Made by a program: the position numbers and the translations under genes. A stretch of DNA of 64,000 nt, taken from assembly GCF_002959775.1 (NCBI RefSeq), contig NZ_PPCX01000002.1:1-64000 (forward strand). The letters are read 5' to 3'. The stretch comes from Veillonella rogosae JCM 15642 (GTDB lineage: Bacteria; Bacillota; Negativicutes; Veillonellales; Veillonellaceae). Below are positions 35,714 to 43,307 of the stretch, one piece after another. The notes below the pieces were generated by a model, which did no database searches, was not told the origin of the DNA, and saw only the letters and a list, made by a program, of their open reading frames with translations. The stretch's first letter is position 1. The number at the start of each line of letters is the position of its first letter.

Positions 35714-35785
35714 TAAAATGGCGTAGATGTTCTTCTTGTCCTGTCGAGACACGTTGAAGCGGTGACCTTGTTTACTAGGAGATAA
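35714..35785 (+). pseudogene. Tiny 3' remnant of a RumA-type rRNA methyltransferase gene
   Basis: NGVDVLLVLSRHVEAVTLF then TRR and a stop resembles the C terminus of the intact methyltransferase at 31810 (VDMFPMTAHVEAVALLTK). An in-frame TAA precedes it immediately. About 23 codons remain. It sits in the 218-bp gap between two hypothetical genes. Confidence 0.5.
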
Positions 35786-35872
35786 TAGACGATCATATAA
35801 TCAAATCTAAAATAGCAAATATTAGCATCCACTTTAAATTACAATGTTAGATATAAACTTATGAGGGATAAT

Positions 35873-36286
35873 ATGGAGTTTATACATGATAGAAAGGGTA
35901 ACATCCTTTTTAGCCTTCAGGGTAGCAAAGTAAATAGAATCAAATTTCATAATAAAACATTGACGTTAACAGCTGACGAAATGTATCAATTGGTAGATGG
36001 TGAAGAAAAGGCATTCCCCGGCGAAATATGTTTTAAAAGTTGTGATGTAAACGTGTGTAATGTTCTAATATTTAATAAAACTTTATGTGAAGGTCGCTTT
36101 TATGGAAAGTCTCTTTGTTTACGTGATTTTTTGAATGAATATGCAGACTCAGAATTTGAAATAATTACTGAAGGTTATTTTGGTAATACAATTACATACA
36201 CTGGGTGGCTTTGGGAAGAAGGAAAAACTCCCGTATCTGCCATTATGTATATTTGGAATAGCGGCGACATGGTGTATCGTGTCTAA
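35873..36286 (+). CDS. Hypothetical protein
   Basis: 137 residues, soluble, beta-rich by eye, two Cys close together (SCDVNVCNV, about residues 56-64). No family recognised. GAGGG at 35863-35867 is 5 bases before this ATG, so it is preferred over the in-frame ATG at 35861. Small size, low GC and the surroundings fit an immunity-protein island, but nothing in the sequence proves it. Confidence 0.55.
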   Translation: MEFIHDRKGNILFSLQGSKVNRIKFHNKTLTLTADEMYQLVDGEEKAFPGEICFKSCDVNVCNVLIFNKTLCEGRFYGKSLCLRDFLNEYADSEFEIITEGYFGNTITYTGWLWEEGKTPVSAIMYIWNSGDMVYRV

Positions 36287-36300
36287 AAGTAAAATTAACA

Positions 36301-36492
36301 ATGCAAACAAAAGGAATTGGAAAACAACTGTTAAATCATGTAAATAGAGTTAAATCCATATTGGAATTACGCGTATATCAGAAAACTGAGAAAGCAATTA
36401 AATTTTATTTTCGAGAGAAATTTAGTATCCAATCTGAAAATGTAGATGACAATACGGGAGAAAAGGAAGTTTTAATGGTTTGGAATCGTTAA
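36301..36492 (+). pseudogene. C-terminal half of a GNAT acetyltransferase
   Basis: 63 codons starting at the acetyl-CoA loop, QTKGIGKQLLNHVN, and continuing LELRVYQKTEKAIKFYFREK and EVLMVWNR, the conserved second half of YjaB-like N-acetyltransferases. The first half (substrate-binding N terminus) is missing and no ribosome site is present, so this is a truncated gene. Confidence 0.72.
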
Positions 36493-36517
36493 CTTCTGAT
36501 TTATGGAGTGAACTATA

Positions 36518-36958
36518 ATGGTATGGCTAAATCCAGTAGATTATAAAAAACAGGAATATATGGAGCTAAGGCTTAATGCACCATTAGGTGAGCACATACG
36601 ATTAGACTTTAATCCATTCAAAATTTCTGATGTGTCTGGTCATGAACCAAGTTGGAAAGATTGGCACTGTTATAGAAAGCCATTACGTGTTTATAGTCCA
36701 GATTTTGATGTTTTAGTTTCTTATTTTAATAAAGTATATCCTATTATAGATGCATCAGATAATACTGAAAGAGATAGCTTTGATGTATGCTTTGATAATT
36801 GGATTAAGCAAGATGACTGGATTAAAATAATTCATAATATTGAAGTTGATCTTATAAACTATAGTAAAGTAGAGCAAGATTTTTTAAAGACATTTATTGA
36901 TTGGATTAAGGAAGCACTTCAACATACATCTATTATAGTAGTTGAGGGAAATCTTTAA
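36518..36958 (+). CDS. Hypothetical protein
   Basis: 146 residues, soluble, rich in Asp and aromatic residues (SWKDWHCYRKPLRVYSPDFD near the middle), no family recognised. GGAG about 11 bases before the ATG serves as a weak ribosome site. The C-terminal DFLKTFIDWIKEAL helix is amphipathic. Situated between two gene remnants in the accessory region; function unknown. Confidence 0.55.
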   Translation: MVWLNPVDYKKQEYMELRLNAPLGEHIRLDFNPFKISDVSGHEPSWKDWHCYRKPLRVYSPDFDVLVSYFNKVYPIIDASDNTERDSFDVCFDNWIKQDDWIKIIHNIEVDLINYSKVEQDFLKTFIDWIKEALQHTSIIVVEGNL

Positions 36959-36960
36959 AC

Positions 36961-37035
36961 TGGAAAGAGTACTCTAAAGTTGATGATACTAATAGTGGTA
37001 CTTTTATGTATCTTGTAAATATGATTAATAAATAA
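36961..37035 (+). pseudogene. Short 3' gene remnant
   Basis: WKEYSKVDDTNSGTFMYLVN, then MINK and a stop: 24 protein-like codons directly after the preceding gene's stop but in another frame and without a start. Probably the tail of a lost small gene. Family not identified. Confidence 0.35.
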
Positions 37036-37051
37036 ATTTAGGAGCTATATT

Positions 37052-37531
37052 ATGTTTAAACCAATTCGTAAAAAGATAAATGAAATAGATCGTAATGCTG
37101 CAGAAGCTTTATTACAATCTAATCGTCGAGGTATTTTAGCCATGAACGGCGATAATGGTTACCCTTATGCTATTCCGATTAATTATTTTTATGATTGTGC
37201 AGGGCAAAAAATTTACTTTCATGGAGCTAAAGCGGGTCACAAAGTGGATACATTGAAAACTTCAGATAAGGTATGTTTTACTGTATATGGTAATGAGCGA
37301 ATTGATGAATCTGAATCTTGGGCGCCGTATGTACAAAGTGTAGTCGTATTTGGAAGATGTCGTTTATTAGAAGCCGGCCCCGAATCTATAGATCGATTAA
37401 AAGAATTTGCTATGAAGTATTATCCTGATGAAGCTTTAGCTGATGAACAAATTGCTCGTAATGGGAGAGCAACACAAATGTTTGAAATTACCATTGAGCA
37501 TATGAGTGGTAAACAAGTACAAGAGAAATAA
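37052..37531 (+). CDS. Pyridoxamine 5'-phosphate oxidase-like flavoprotein (NimA-like)
   Basis: 159-residue split-barrel FMN protein. RRGILAMNGDNGYPYAIPIN (about residues 26-45) and IYFHGAKAGHKVDTLK (about 53-68) match the PNPOx-like group that includes NimA nitroreductases and heme-utilisation-like proteins. TAGGAG precedes the ATG. This is the only clearly enzymatic gene in the accessory stretch. Reduction of nitro compounds or a redox housekeeping role are both possible. Confidence 0.8.
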   Translation: MFKPIRKKINEIDRNAAEALLQSNRRGILAMNGDNGYPYAIPINYFYDCAGQKIYFHGAKAGHKVDTLKTSDKVCFTVYGNERIDESESWAPYVQSVVVFGRCRLLEAGPESIDRLKEFAMKYYPDEALADEQIARNGRATQMFEITIEHMSGKQVQEK

Positions 37532-37537
37532 TAGATT

Positions 37538-37605
37538 AGCCCTTCGCATAAACTAAGGGCTTTTACTATATAATCATACTAGTAGATGTAATATAATTAA
37601 AATAA
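37538..37605 (+). repeat. Copy B of the cassette linker with terminator
   Basis: AGCCCTT (37538-37544) pairs with AAGGGCT (37555-37561), then TTTTAC, forming a terminator. The following CTATATAATCATAC..ATGTAATATAAT stretch resembles the linkers at 34369 and 38320. Confidence 0.7.
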
Positions 37606-37636
37606 ACAAGTTATAAGAAATTTGAGGAGTATTAGT

Positions 37637-38290
37637 ATGACATTGAAGCCTAGAGAAATATGTGAAAAAGCGTGGCAGGATATAGCGAGTCATTTTCCAG
37701 ATTTTAAGGTGACTGGCAAAGGACAGAAGTTAAAGAAAATCTCTAAAAATAAAGATCTTACATTTGAAATCTGTTTTCAGGCTAACAGAAATAATTATGC
37801 GTGTAGTGTAGAATTTGTTCCACATGTTTTTATCTATTCAAAAGATATGAAGAAGGCTAATTATCATAATGGATTTGTTTATGGCGGAGAACTTGGAAGC
37901 TTATTAAATAGAAAAGCTTGGCACTGGTGGCAATTAGCAGGAGCAAGCTATCAGTATACTGTAGATGAAGTTAGCAAATTACTTGAGGAACATATCATAC
38001 CAGTATTTGATGATTTTGAAGATACAGAAAGTAATATTGAAAAGTTTATAGATGGAGATATAATTGATCATAACTTACTGTATTATATTTATCACTTTGG
38101 TGGGAAAGATAAAGCTCAGCAATATTTTAATAAAATAATAGAAAAAGATAAGTTAAGAAGTAAATATATTGGCTTTTATAATCATTTGAAAGACTTGCCG
38201 AAGGAAAGTATCTTATTAGATGAAGGAGAGTTTTATGGAGCTGATATGATTAAGTTTGCATATCTTAATGGAATTGAAATAGAAAAATAA
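37637..38290 (+). CDS. DUF4304-like hypothetical protein
   Basis: 217 residues. The N-terminal half (LKPREICEKAWQDIASHFPDF..., then LTFEICFQANRNNYACSVEF) has the layout of DUF4304, a family listed among immunity-like proteins of polymorphic toxin systems; assignment from memory, moderate. The second half is helical, with a KAQQYFNKIIEKDKLR segment. GAGGAG at 37624-37629 is 7 bases before the ATG; an upstream TTG at 37622 is not supported. Flanked on both sides by copies of the cassette linker. Confidence 0.6.
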   Translation: MTLKPREICEKAWQDIASHFPDFKVTGKGQKLKKISKNKDLTFEICFQANRNNYACSVEFVPHVFIYSKDMKKANYHNGFVYGGELGSLLNRKAWHWWQLAGASYQYTVDEVSKLLEEHIIPVFDDFEDTESNIEKFIDGDIIDHNLLYYIYHFGGKDKAQQYFNKIIEKDKLRSKYIGFYNHLKDLPKESILLDEGEFYGADMIKFAYLNGIEIEK

Positions 38291-38295
38291 TAATT

Positions 38296-38400
38296 AAGCC
38301 CTTCGCTTATGCTAGGGGCTTTTACTATACACTCATACTTATAAATGTAATATAATGTAATTAGTGATAATCATTTTAAAAATATAGTTCATGGGAGTGA
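38296..38400 (+). repeat. Copy C of the cassette linker with terminator and promoter-like DNA
   Basis: AGCCC..GGGGCT hairpin (38297-38320) with T-run, then an AT-rich stretch with TATAAT at 38351-38356 and the segment TTAGTGATAATCATTTTAAAAATATA. Nearly the same bases occur at 34369-34440, in front of the decayed ankyrin copy. Confidence 0.75.
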
Positions 38401-38403
38401 GAC

Positions 38404-39465
38404 ATGATACAGTTAAAAGATTTAGGTACATTTGAATCTGTACCTCACATTGTAACAGATATTGTAACAGGAAATATTAGCGCTTTAGAAAATGCATTAG
38501 CCAATGGTTGGGATATTAATATACCTATAGAAAATGGTGAGTATAGTGAGCATACACCCTTAGAATTAGCTTTAGTCATGTGTTGCTTGCCAAGTATTCA
38601 ATGGTTAGTGGAGAATGGCGCTGATCTTAATGATGAAGAAAATCCAAGTTTCTTATTAGCTGTACGGTATGGTAATAAAGAGATTATCGATTATGTTGTG
38701 ACTCATGGTGCTAATGTTCACGCCTTGAACCGTGTGAAAGTAGATGCCTTTCAAGCTGCCTTATATGGCAAGAAATATGAGCACTTACAGATTATTCATG
38801 ACTTAGGCCATACGGTACAGAAGTATGGCGGTAAAGCTTTCAGAAATGCCATTACAGATAGAAATTATGAGGTTCTAGATTTCTTTATTCATAATGGTGT
38901 AGATATTAACTACAATAAGCCTGATTCTGTATATCCCTTTAAGCCAACACCATTGTGCGTAGCAGCACGGTATGTAGATTTAAAGATGTGTAAATACTTG
39001 GTAGAACATGGCGCTGACGTGACCATCACGGAAAAGGATGGTATGCGCCCCTATAGCATTGCTATTGAAAAAGGCGATATGGAAATGGCAGAGTATTTTA
39101 AATCCTTAGAGCCTGCTGAGTTTCATGATATACAAAATAAAATGGATCAATTAAAGCCATTTAAACTACCAAAGGCGTTAGTATCGTTTCTAGAGGGAGA
39201 TACTCTCTATTTTGAATTGCCAGACTCCGATTTTATATCTATAGAGTTCTTCTCACTTACAGATACGATTCCATTTAAATTAGGTCGTCGTAATCTATTA
39301 CGTTTATCTAAAGAACTAGGTGAGTATAATGAATGGCAAATTGTGTGGGACCCTAAGTCTAAAAAGATTTCTTGTTATGATATAGAACATCAAGAACTGC
39401 GAGAGCTTTGTAAATTTGATGAGTTTATGTCCGATATGGCAGGTCAATTAGAAACCTTGTTTTAG
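38404..39465 (+). CDS. Ankyrin repeat protein
   Basis: 353 residues. About five ankyrin repeats occupy residues 15-235 (for example TPLELALVMCCLPSIQWLVE, TPLCVAARYVDLKMCKYLVE, each with the helix-loop-helix pattern and the HGADV turn). The C-terminal third (about 250-353) is a separate beta-rich domain without a recognised family. No signal peptide, so cytoplasmic. Ankyrin proteins are one class of immunity or decoy proteins beside toxin loci, which fits the SUKH and DUF4375-like neighbours. The ATG lies after GGGAGTGAGAC. A decayed copy of its 5' end lies at 34450. Confidence 0.8.
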   Translation: MIQLKDLGTFESVPHIVTDIVTGNISALENALANGWDINIPIENGEYSEHTPLELALVMCCLPSIQWLVENGADLNDEENPSFLLAVRYGNKEIIDYVVTHGANVHALNRVKVDAFQAALYGKKYEHLQIIHDLGHTVQKYGGKAFRNAITDRNYEVLDFFIHNGVDINYNKPDSVYPFKPTPLCVAARYVDLKMCKYLVEHGADVTITEKDGMRPYSIAIEKGDMEMAEYFKSLEPAEFHDIQNKMDQLKPFKLPKALVSFLEGDTLYFELPDSDFISIEFFSLTDTIPFKLGRRNLLRLSKELGEYNEWQIVWDPKSKKISCYDIEHQELRELCKFDEFMSDMAGQLETLF

Positions 39466-39492
39466 GGTATATCGTAAAGGAAAGGCAAACAT

Positions 39493-39891
39493 ATGACAGA
39501 TACATTTGAGAAAACATATACGGATTGGTCCATTGATGTAGGCACCTATAAATATGAAGGTATTACACTGAATGAAGTTGAACAAAATCTGTATGCTATT
39601 GAGGACCAAGAGCAAGACTTCGTAGTTATTTCTCCATCAAAGGCAATCTCCATAGATAATAAACTGTATAACTTTGTACAGGTTTGTAGTGATCGAGATA
39701 CCGATTTATTACACATAGAGCTTAGTGTAACTAATGATGGTGACCGAGGCGCCATCATATATGGTAAGAATGAGCTGGGCCATCAAGAGGTATTACAGAT
39801 AATAGAAGATTTTATTGCTCATCATAAGGTGCCATCATTAGATGATTGGGAAATCGTGTTAGATTTAAGACCTGAGATTGAAAGCCTGTAA
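39493..39891 (+). CDS. Hypothetical protein
   Basis: 132 residues, acidic, soluble. The order of segments (YKYEGITLNEVEQNLYAIED, then FVVISPSKAI..YNFVQVCSD, then a GHQEVLQIIEDFI helix) looks like a compact alpha/beta fold, but I recognise no family. AAAGGAAAGG precedes the ATG. It lies 27 bp after the ankyrin gene and 20 bp before the membrane protein, so the three are probably one transcript. Confidence 0.65.
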   Translation: MTDTFEKTYTDWSIDVGTYKYEGITLNEVEQNLYAIEDQEQDFVVISPSKAISIDNKLYNFVQVCSDRDTDLLHIELSVTNDGDRGAIIYGKNELGHQEVLQIIEDFIAHHKVPSLDDWEIVLDLRPEIESL

Positions 39892-39911
39892 AGGATACTG
39901 TGGAGCTTATT

Positions 39912-40382
39912 ATGCTATATACACCGAATAACCTTTTGTATAAGTATATTCGCTATCGATTTAGACGGATTCAGATAGAATGTAATATGGTATACGATGT
40001 AACACCAGAGGAAGAAGATGAGATTTGCCGTGATCTGTTAAAAAAGAGAGTGAAGATATTGGTTCCAGTTGGCATATTATATGCATTGATCTTTGCCGTA
40101 AGTTTCGTTTGGCTATTAGGAACAAGTGAAGAATTAAACCCGCTAATGCAATGGGAGATAAAAGTCTTTGACTATGTCACACCCATTTTAAATACCATCG
40201 ATTTTAAGTGGTATGCATATTCACTTGACCTATTGCGAGTAGCAGTTATTTTAGCGCCTATAGCGATTATAAATGCATCTCCTTATATCCTTGTTTCCTA
40301 TATGGTTGATACCATTTTGATACGACGCAGGGTAAAAGCTTTAATTAAAGAATATTCCACTGATGAGAAACCATTTGATTAA
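39912..40382 (+). CDS. Small membrane protein of unknown function
   Basis: 156 residues with two strong hydrophobic spans (about residues 52-72, VKILVPVGILYALIFAVSFV, and about 110-135, LLRVAVILAPIAIINASPYI) and charged N- and C-terminal parts. GGAG at 39902-39905 supports the ATG here over the GTG at 39900. Position suggests cotranscription with the ankyrin gene and the SUKH gene. Immunity proteins against membrane-acting toxins are often like this, but that is inference. Confidence 0.6.
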   Translation: MLYTPNNLLYKYIRYRFRRIQIECNMVYDVTPEEEDEICRDLLKKRVKILVPVGILYALIFAVSFVWLLGTSEELNPLMQWEIKVFDYVTPILNTIDFKWYAYSLDLLRVAVILAPIAIINASPYILVSYMVDTILIRRRVKALIKEYSTDEKPFD

Positions 40383-40411
40383 GATAATCTATGTAACTAG
40401 GAGAGCGTATT

Positions 40412-41926
40412 ATGAATGATCTAAAAGACTTTAATTGGACCGGATTTTGGAACGATGTTGATTATGCATTTGAATCTTATATAGGTAAACCTGTTACAGA
40501 TAAGGATATTAAGGATGCTGAATCTGAGCTAGGCTATACATTGCCTGCAGCATATATTGAATTACTTAACAATCATAATGGCGGTGTATTGAATAAGAAC
40601 TGCTTTATAAATAATAATGGCGACTGTGTATATGTAACCGGCATATATGGCATTGATAGAGATAAAAAGAATTCTATATTGGGGCAGTTTGGCAACGAGT
40701 TTTGGATTTCTAAATGGGAGTATCCTCCTATCGGTATCGTTGTAGCTGATACGATTTCTGGTGGTCATGATATGATTTTCCTCGATTATCGTGAGTGTGG
40801 TCCTACTGGTGAACCTAAGGTAGTACGTGTTGACCAAGAAGGTGATTACTCAATCACTCTGTTAGCAAATAACTTTGGTGACTTTATTAAGAACTTATAT
40901 ATCAGTATAGAAGAGATTACGGATGAAGAATTTCAATCTTTAAGTGATGCGGAAAAGGTTAAGCTCATTAACGAACAAGAGGACCTAGATGTTGATCGTG
41001 CTATGGAGCTAGTAACTAACATGGGCATCGATAATTTGTCGCCTATATTGCTAAGCACCTTAGGACGTATGTATAACAATAATGGTCGACCAGAAGAGGC
41101 TATCGAGTTATTTGATCGTATAGATGAGGCACATCGTGATTGGTCTTGGTATTATCGTTGTGGTTATGCTCATGCGTCTTTAGCATGTGGAGAAAGCTAC
41201 GAATCTGAACATGTACAGAAAGCTTTACAGTTAATAGAGACGGCCATGAAAATGACAAAGGATGACCACTTAGATAAACAACTTGGTTGGTGTTGTGAAG
41301 TTGTAAAATATCTATTAACTCAAATTAAGCCAAAAGAGTACAAGGCGGATTATCCTGTGATATTTGAAACCATTGAAAATTTCTACGATAAGAAAAATAG
41401 TAAAGATACTACAGAACATAAAAATATTGAAGATATTAATGAATATGAAGAAGTTAATTATCCTACATATGATGAGGTTCATTGGGTATTTAATAAACAT
41501 ACGTATAGCAGAGAAGAGTTTTCAAAAGAATACAATAAAGCAGTAGAGAAATATGTAGATGAGGATAAAGCAGATAACGACGATATATTAGCTGAACCTG
41601 AAATTCTAGTAACCTATGAAGCTTGGATTGAAAGTGTAGACCAACTCTTTGATAATGAACGTGTAAGCGACGAAGAACTACTTGAAGACGATAAAGAAGA
41701 TGGTATGTGGCAAGTAGAAATCATGGCTCATCTCGTAGCGGATAATGGTACATATTTTACAAGAGAAGAGTTGCTCTTTAAATTGCATAATCTAATGGCC
41801 AATAAAGAACTGGGTGATCACGTATTCTTTGAAGGTATTGAATACGAAGGCCATGAATGTGAAGGTTACGGGCTTATAGATAACGAAGATGGTATACCTG
41901 TATTCTATACATGCTGTGGTAGCTAA
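40412..41926 (+). CDS. SUKH (SMI1/KNR4) domain protein with helical repeats and a novel C-terminal domain
   Basis: 504 residues in three modules. (1) SUKH/SMI1-KNR4 domain, about 20-160: VTDKDIKDAESELGYTLPAA, NNHNGG and the GHDMIFLDY strand are typical. (2) TPR-like helical module, about 170-325, with LGRMYNNNGRPEEAIELFDR. (3) Module of about 150 residues from HWVFNKHTYSREEF (about 352) to the end, with EDGMWQVEI, LFKLHNLMANKELGDHVFFE and PVFYTCCGS; no family recognised. Module 2 recurs in the gene at 43308 and module 3 in the gene at 42591. SUKH proteins are widespread immunity proteins against contact-dependent and nuclease toxins. Confidence 0.82.
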   Translation: MNDLKDFNWTGFWNDVDYAFESYIGKPVTDKDIKDAESELGYTLPAAYIELLNNHNGGVLNKNCFINNNGDCVYVTGIYGIDRDKKNSILGQFGNEFWISKWEYPPIGIVVADTISGGHDMIFLDYRECGPTGEPKVVRVDQEGDYSITLLANNFGDFIKNLYISIEEITDEEFQSLSDAEKVKLINEQEDLDVDRAMELVTNMGIDNLSPILLSTLGRMYNNNGRPEEAIELFDRIDEAHRDWSWYYRCGYAHASLACGESYESEHVQKALQLIETAMKMTKDDHLDKQLGWCCEVVKYLLTQIKPKEYKADYPVIFETIENFYDKKNSKDTTEHKNIEDINEYEEVNYPTYDEVHWVFNKHTYSREEFSKEYNKAVEKYVDEDKADNDDILAEPEILVTYEAWIESVDQLFDNERVSDEELLEDDKEDGMWQVEIMAHLVADNGTYFTREELLFKLHNLMANKELGDHVFFEGIEYEGHECEGYGLIDNEDGIPVFYTCCGS

Positions 41927-41947
41927 CTAATAGAGATATAATAGATT

Positions 41948-41975
41948 AGCCCTTCGCTTATGCGAGGGGCTTTTA
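41948..41975 (+). terminator. Terminator, copy D of the cassette linker hairpin
   Basis: AGCCCTTCGC, loop TTAT, GCGAGGGGCTTTT. Same hairpin sequence as copies B and C, but the following bases diverge after about 10 nt. Confidence 0.82.
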
Positions 41976-42099
41976 CTACATACTTAGAAAGTATATACTT
42001 TTGTGCTTTAAGCTACGTTATTTTATATAGCCTTAATGTAAAATATTGAGAAAGTATTTTAGTGATTTTGAAATTGAAGCATTGATAAGGAGAGAGAGG

Positions 42100-42471
42100 A
42101 TGCCTATGAGTGAAAATGAACTCGTATATAATGAGAGATATTGTGATTATAGACTTCTTTATGAAGGCTTAGAATTTTGTTGGGATGAGAAACCATCAGG
42201 TGATTATTTAGATACTGTAAAAGTTCTTGCCAAAAATTACCATAAAAATATTGATAAGATTGCTGCTTTTATGCTTAAAGACATTCGAGAAATGTATGAT
42301 GAATCTATTACTATAGATGATGTGAAAGAACGGATCGGTATCCCTCAAATTGATCCAGAGCTAGGTACTGTAACCTATTGTGAACAAACCTTTGATTATA
42401 CGCATATATTTTGCTTTGAATTTTGGGACGATGAGTTTGAAGATTTAAATTACTTTGCTATTGATGGCTGA
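42100..42471 (+). CDS. Hypothetical protein
   Basis: 123 residues from the ATG at 42100, which has AAGGAGAG 7-13 bases upstream; an in-frame TTG at 42046 would add 18 residues and cannot be excluded. Acidic, soluble, with FDYTHIFCFEFWDDEFEDLN at the C-terminal end. No family recognised. Sits between the SUKH gene and its truncated relative; an immunity role is only suggested by context. Confidence 0.55.
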   Translation: MPMSENELVYNERYCDYRLLYEGLEFCWDEKPSGDYLDTVKVLAKNYHKNIDKIAAFMLKDIREMYDESITIDDVKERIGIPQIDPELGTVTYCEQTFDYTHIFCFEFWDDEFEDLNYFAIDG

Positions 42472-42476
42472 TATAT

Positions 42477-42590
42477 TGCCATAAAAATGGCAAAACAGCT
42501 ACTTTAGATACATAGATTAGTTTGGTGTTGTGAAGTAGTAGAGTACTATTAACCTCTATTAGTTCAAAGGATGACAAGGAGGATTATCCT
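42477..42590 (+). pseudogene. Decayed repeat-module DNA upstream of the truncated gene
   Basis: These bases align with 41245-41358 inside the SUKH gene: TTGGTGTTGTGAAGT, CTATTA-C-TC and GAGGATTATCCT are shared with it at the same spacing, but frameshifts and stops have accumulated. It shows that the following gene was once part of a longer reading frame with module 2. Confidence 0.72.
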
Positions 42591-43169
42591 ATGATTTTTG
42601 ATACGATTAAAAAACTGTTTAACAAGGATGAGAATACTGAGCAGATTGAATATCTCGGTACTGATAAAGATGGTAATAAAATATATGAAGGTTACTATCA
42701 TGAGTTTAAGGGAATTCCTTGGGTTTTCAATAAAACTACTTATACTAGAGAAGAGTTTCTTAAGGCGTTTTATGAATGCTTAGAAGAGCATAATGTTAAT
42801 CGTGATAATTTACCGCCATTAGTAGAGCCTGAAATTCTTGTAAGCTATGAAGCATGGATTGAAAGTAAAAGTCAGCTTCACTCTAATGAATACTTGTACG
42901 AAGACGATGAATTAGAAGAATACGATAAAGAAGATGGTATGTGGCAAGTTGAAATCTATGCTCGCCTAAAAGCAGATAATGGACAGTACTTTACTACTGA
43001 AGAGCTTCTTTTCAAGCTACATAACTTAATGGCCAATAAAGAGCTCGGTGATCATGTATTCTTTGAAAATCTAGCCTATGATGACCATGAATTCGATGCT
43101 GACGATGCCGACGATGTTTCTGATGATGATGAAGGAACTCCTGTATTTGTCGTATGGCTTGGTAGCTAG
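42591..43169 (+). CDS. Truncated paralogue carrying only the novel C-terminal domain
   Basis: 192 residues. MIFDTIKKLFNKDE at the N terminus matches VIFETIENFYDKKN inside the SUKH protein, and from WVFNKTTYTREEF on it parallels that protein's C terminus: EPEILVSYEAWIES, KEDGMWQVEI, LFKLHNLMANKELGDHVFFE, ending GTPVFVVWLGS. AAGGAGGATTATCCT precedes the ATG, so a usable ribosome site exists and the domain may be made on its own. Either a functional single-domain form or an early pseudogene. Very acidic DDADDVSDDDEG stretch near the end. Confidence 0.72.
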   Translation: MIFDTIKKLFNKDENTEQIEYLGTDKDGNKIYEGYYHEFKGIPWVFNKTTYTREEFLKAFYECLEEHNVNRDNLPPLVEPEILVSYEAWIESKSQLHSNEYLYEDDELEEYDKEDGMWQVEIYARLKADNGQYFTTEELLFKLHNLMANKELGDHVFFENLAYDDHEFDADDADDVSDDDEGTPVFVVWLGS

Positions 43170-43307
43170 TAAATAGCTGTTTTGTTATAAACTATTATTT
43201 TAAAATTAGTCAGTTATTGTTTTGTGATTATTATTTTGTGTTGTTTGTTATTATTATGATAAGATGAGTTCATATACATATTAATGATATGAGGGGAAGT
43301 GTATTGT

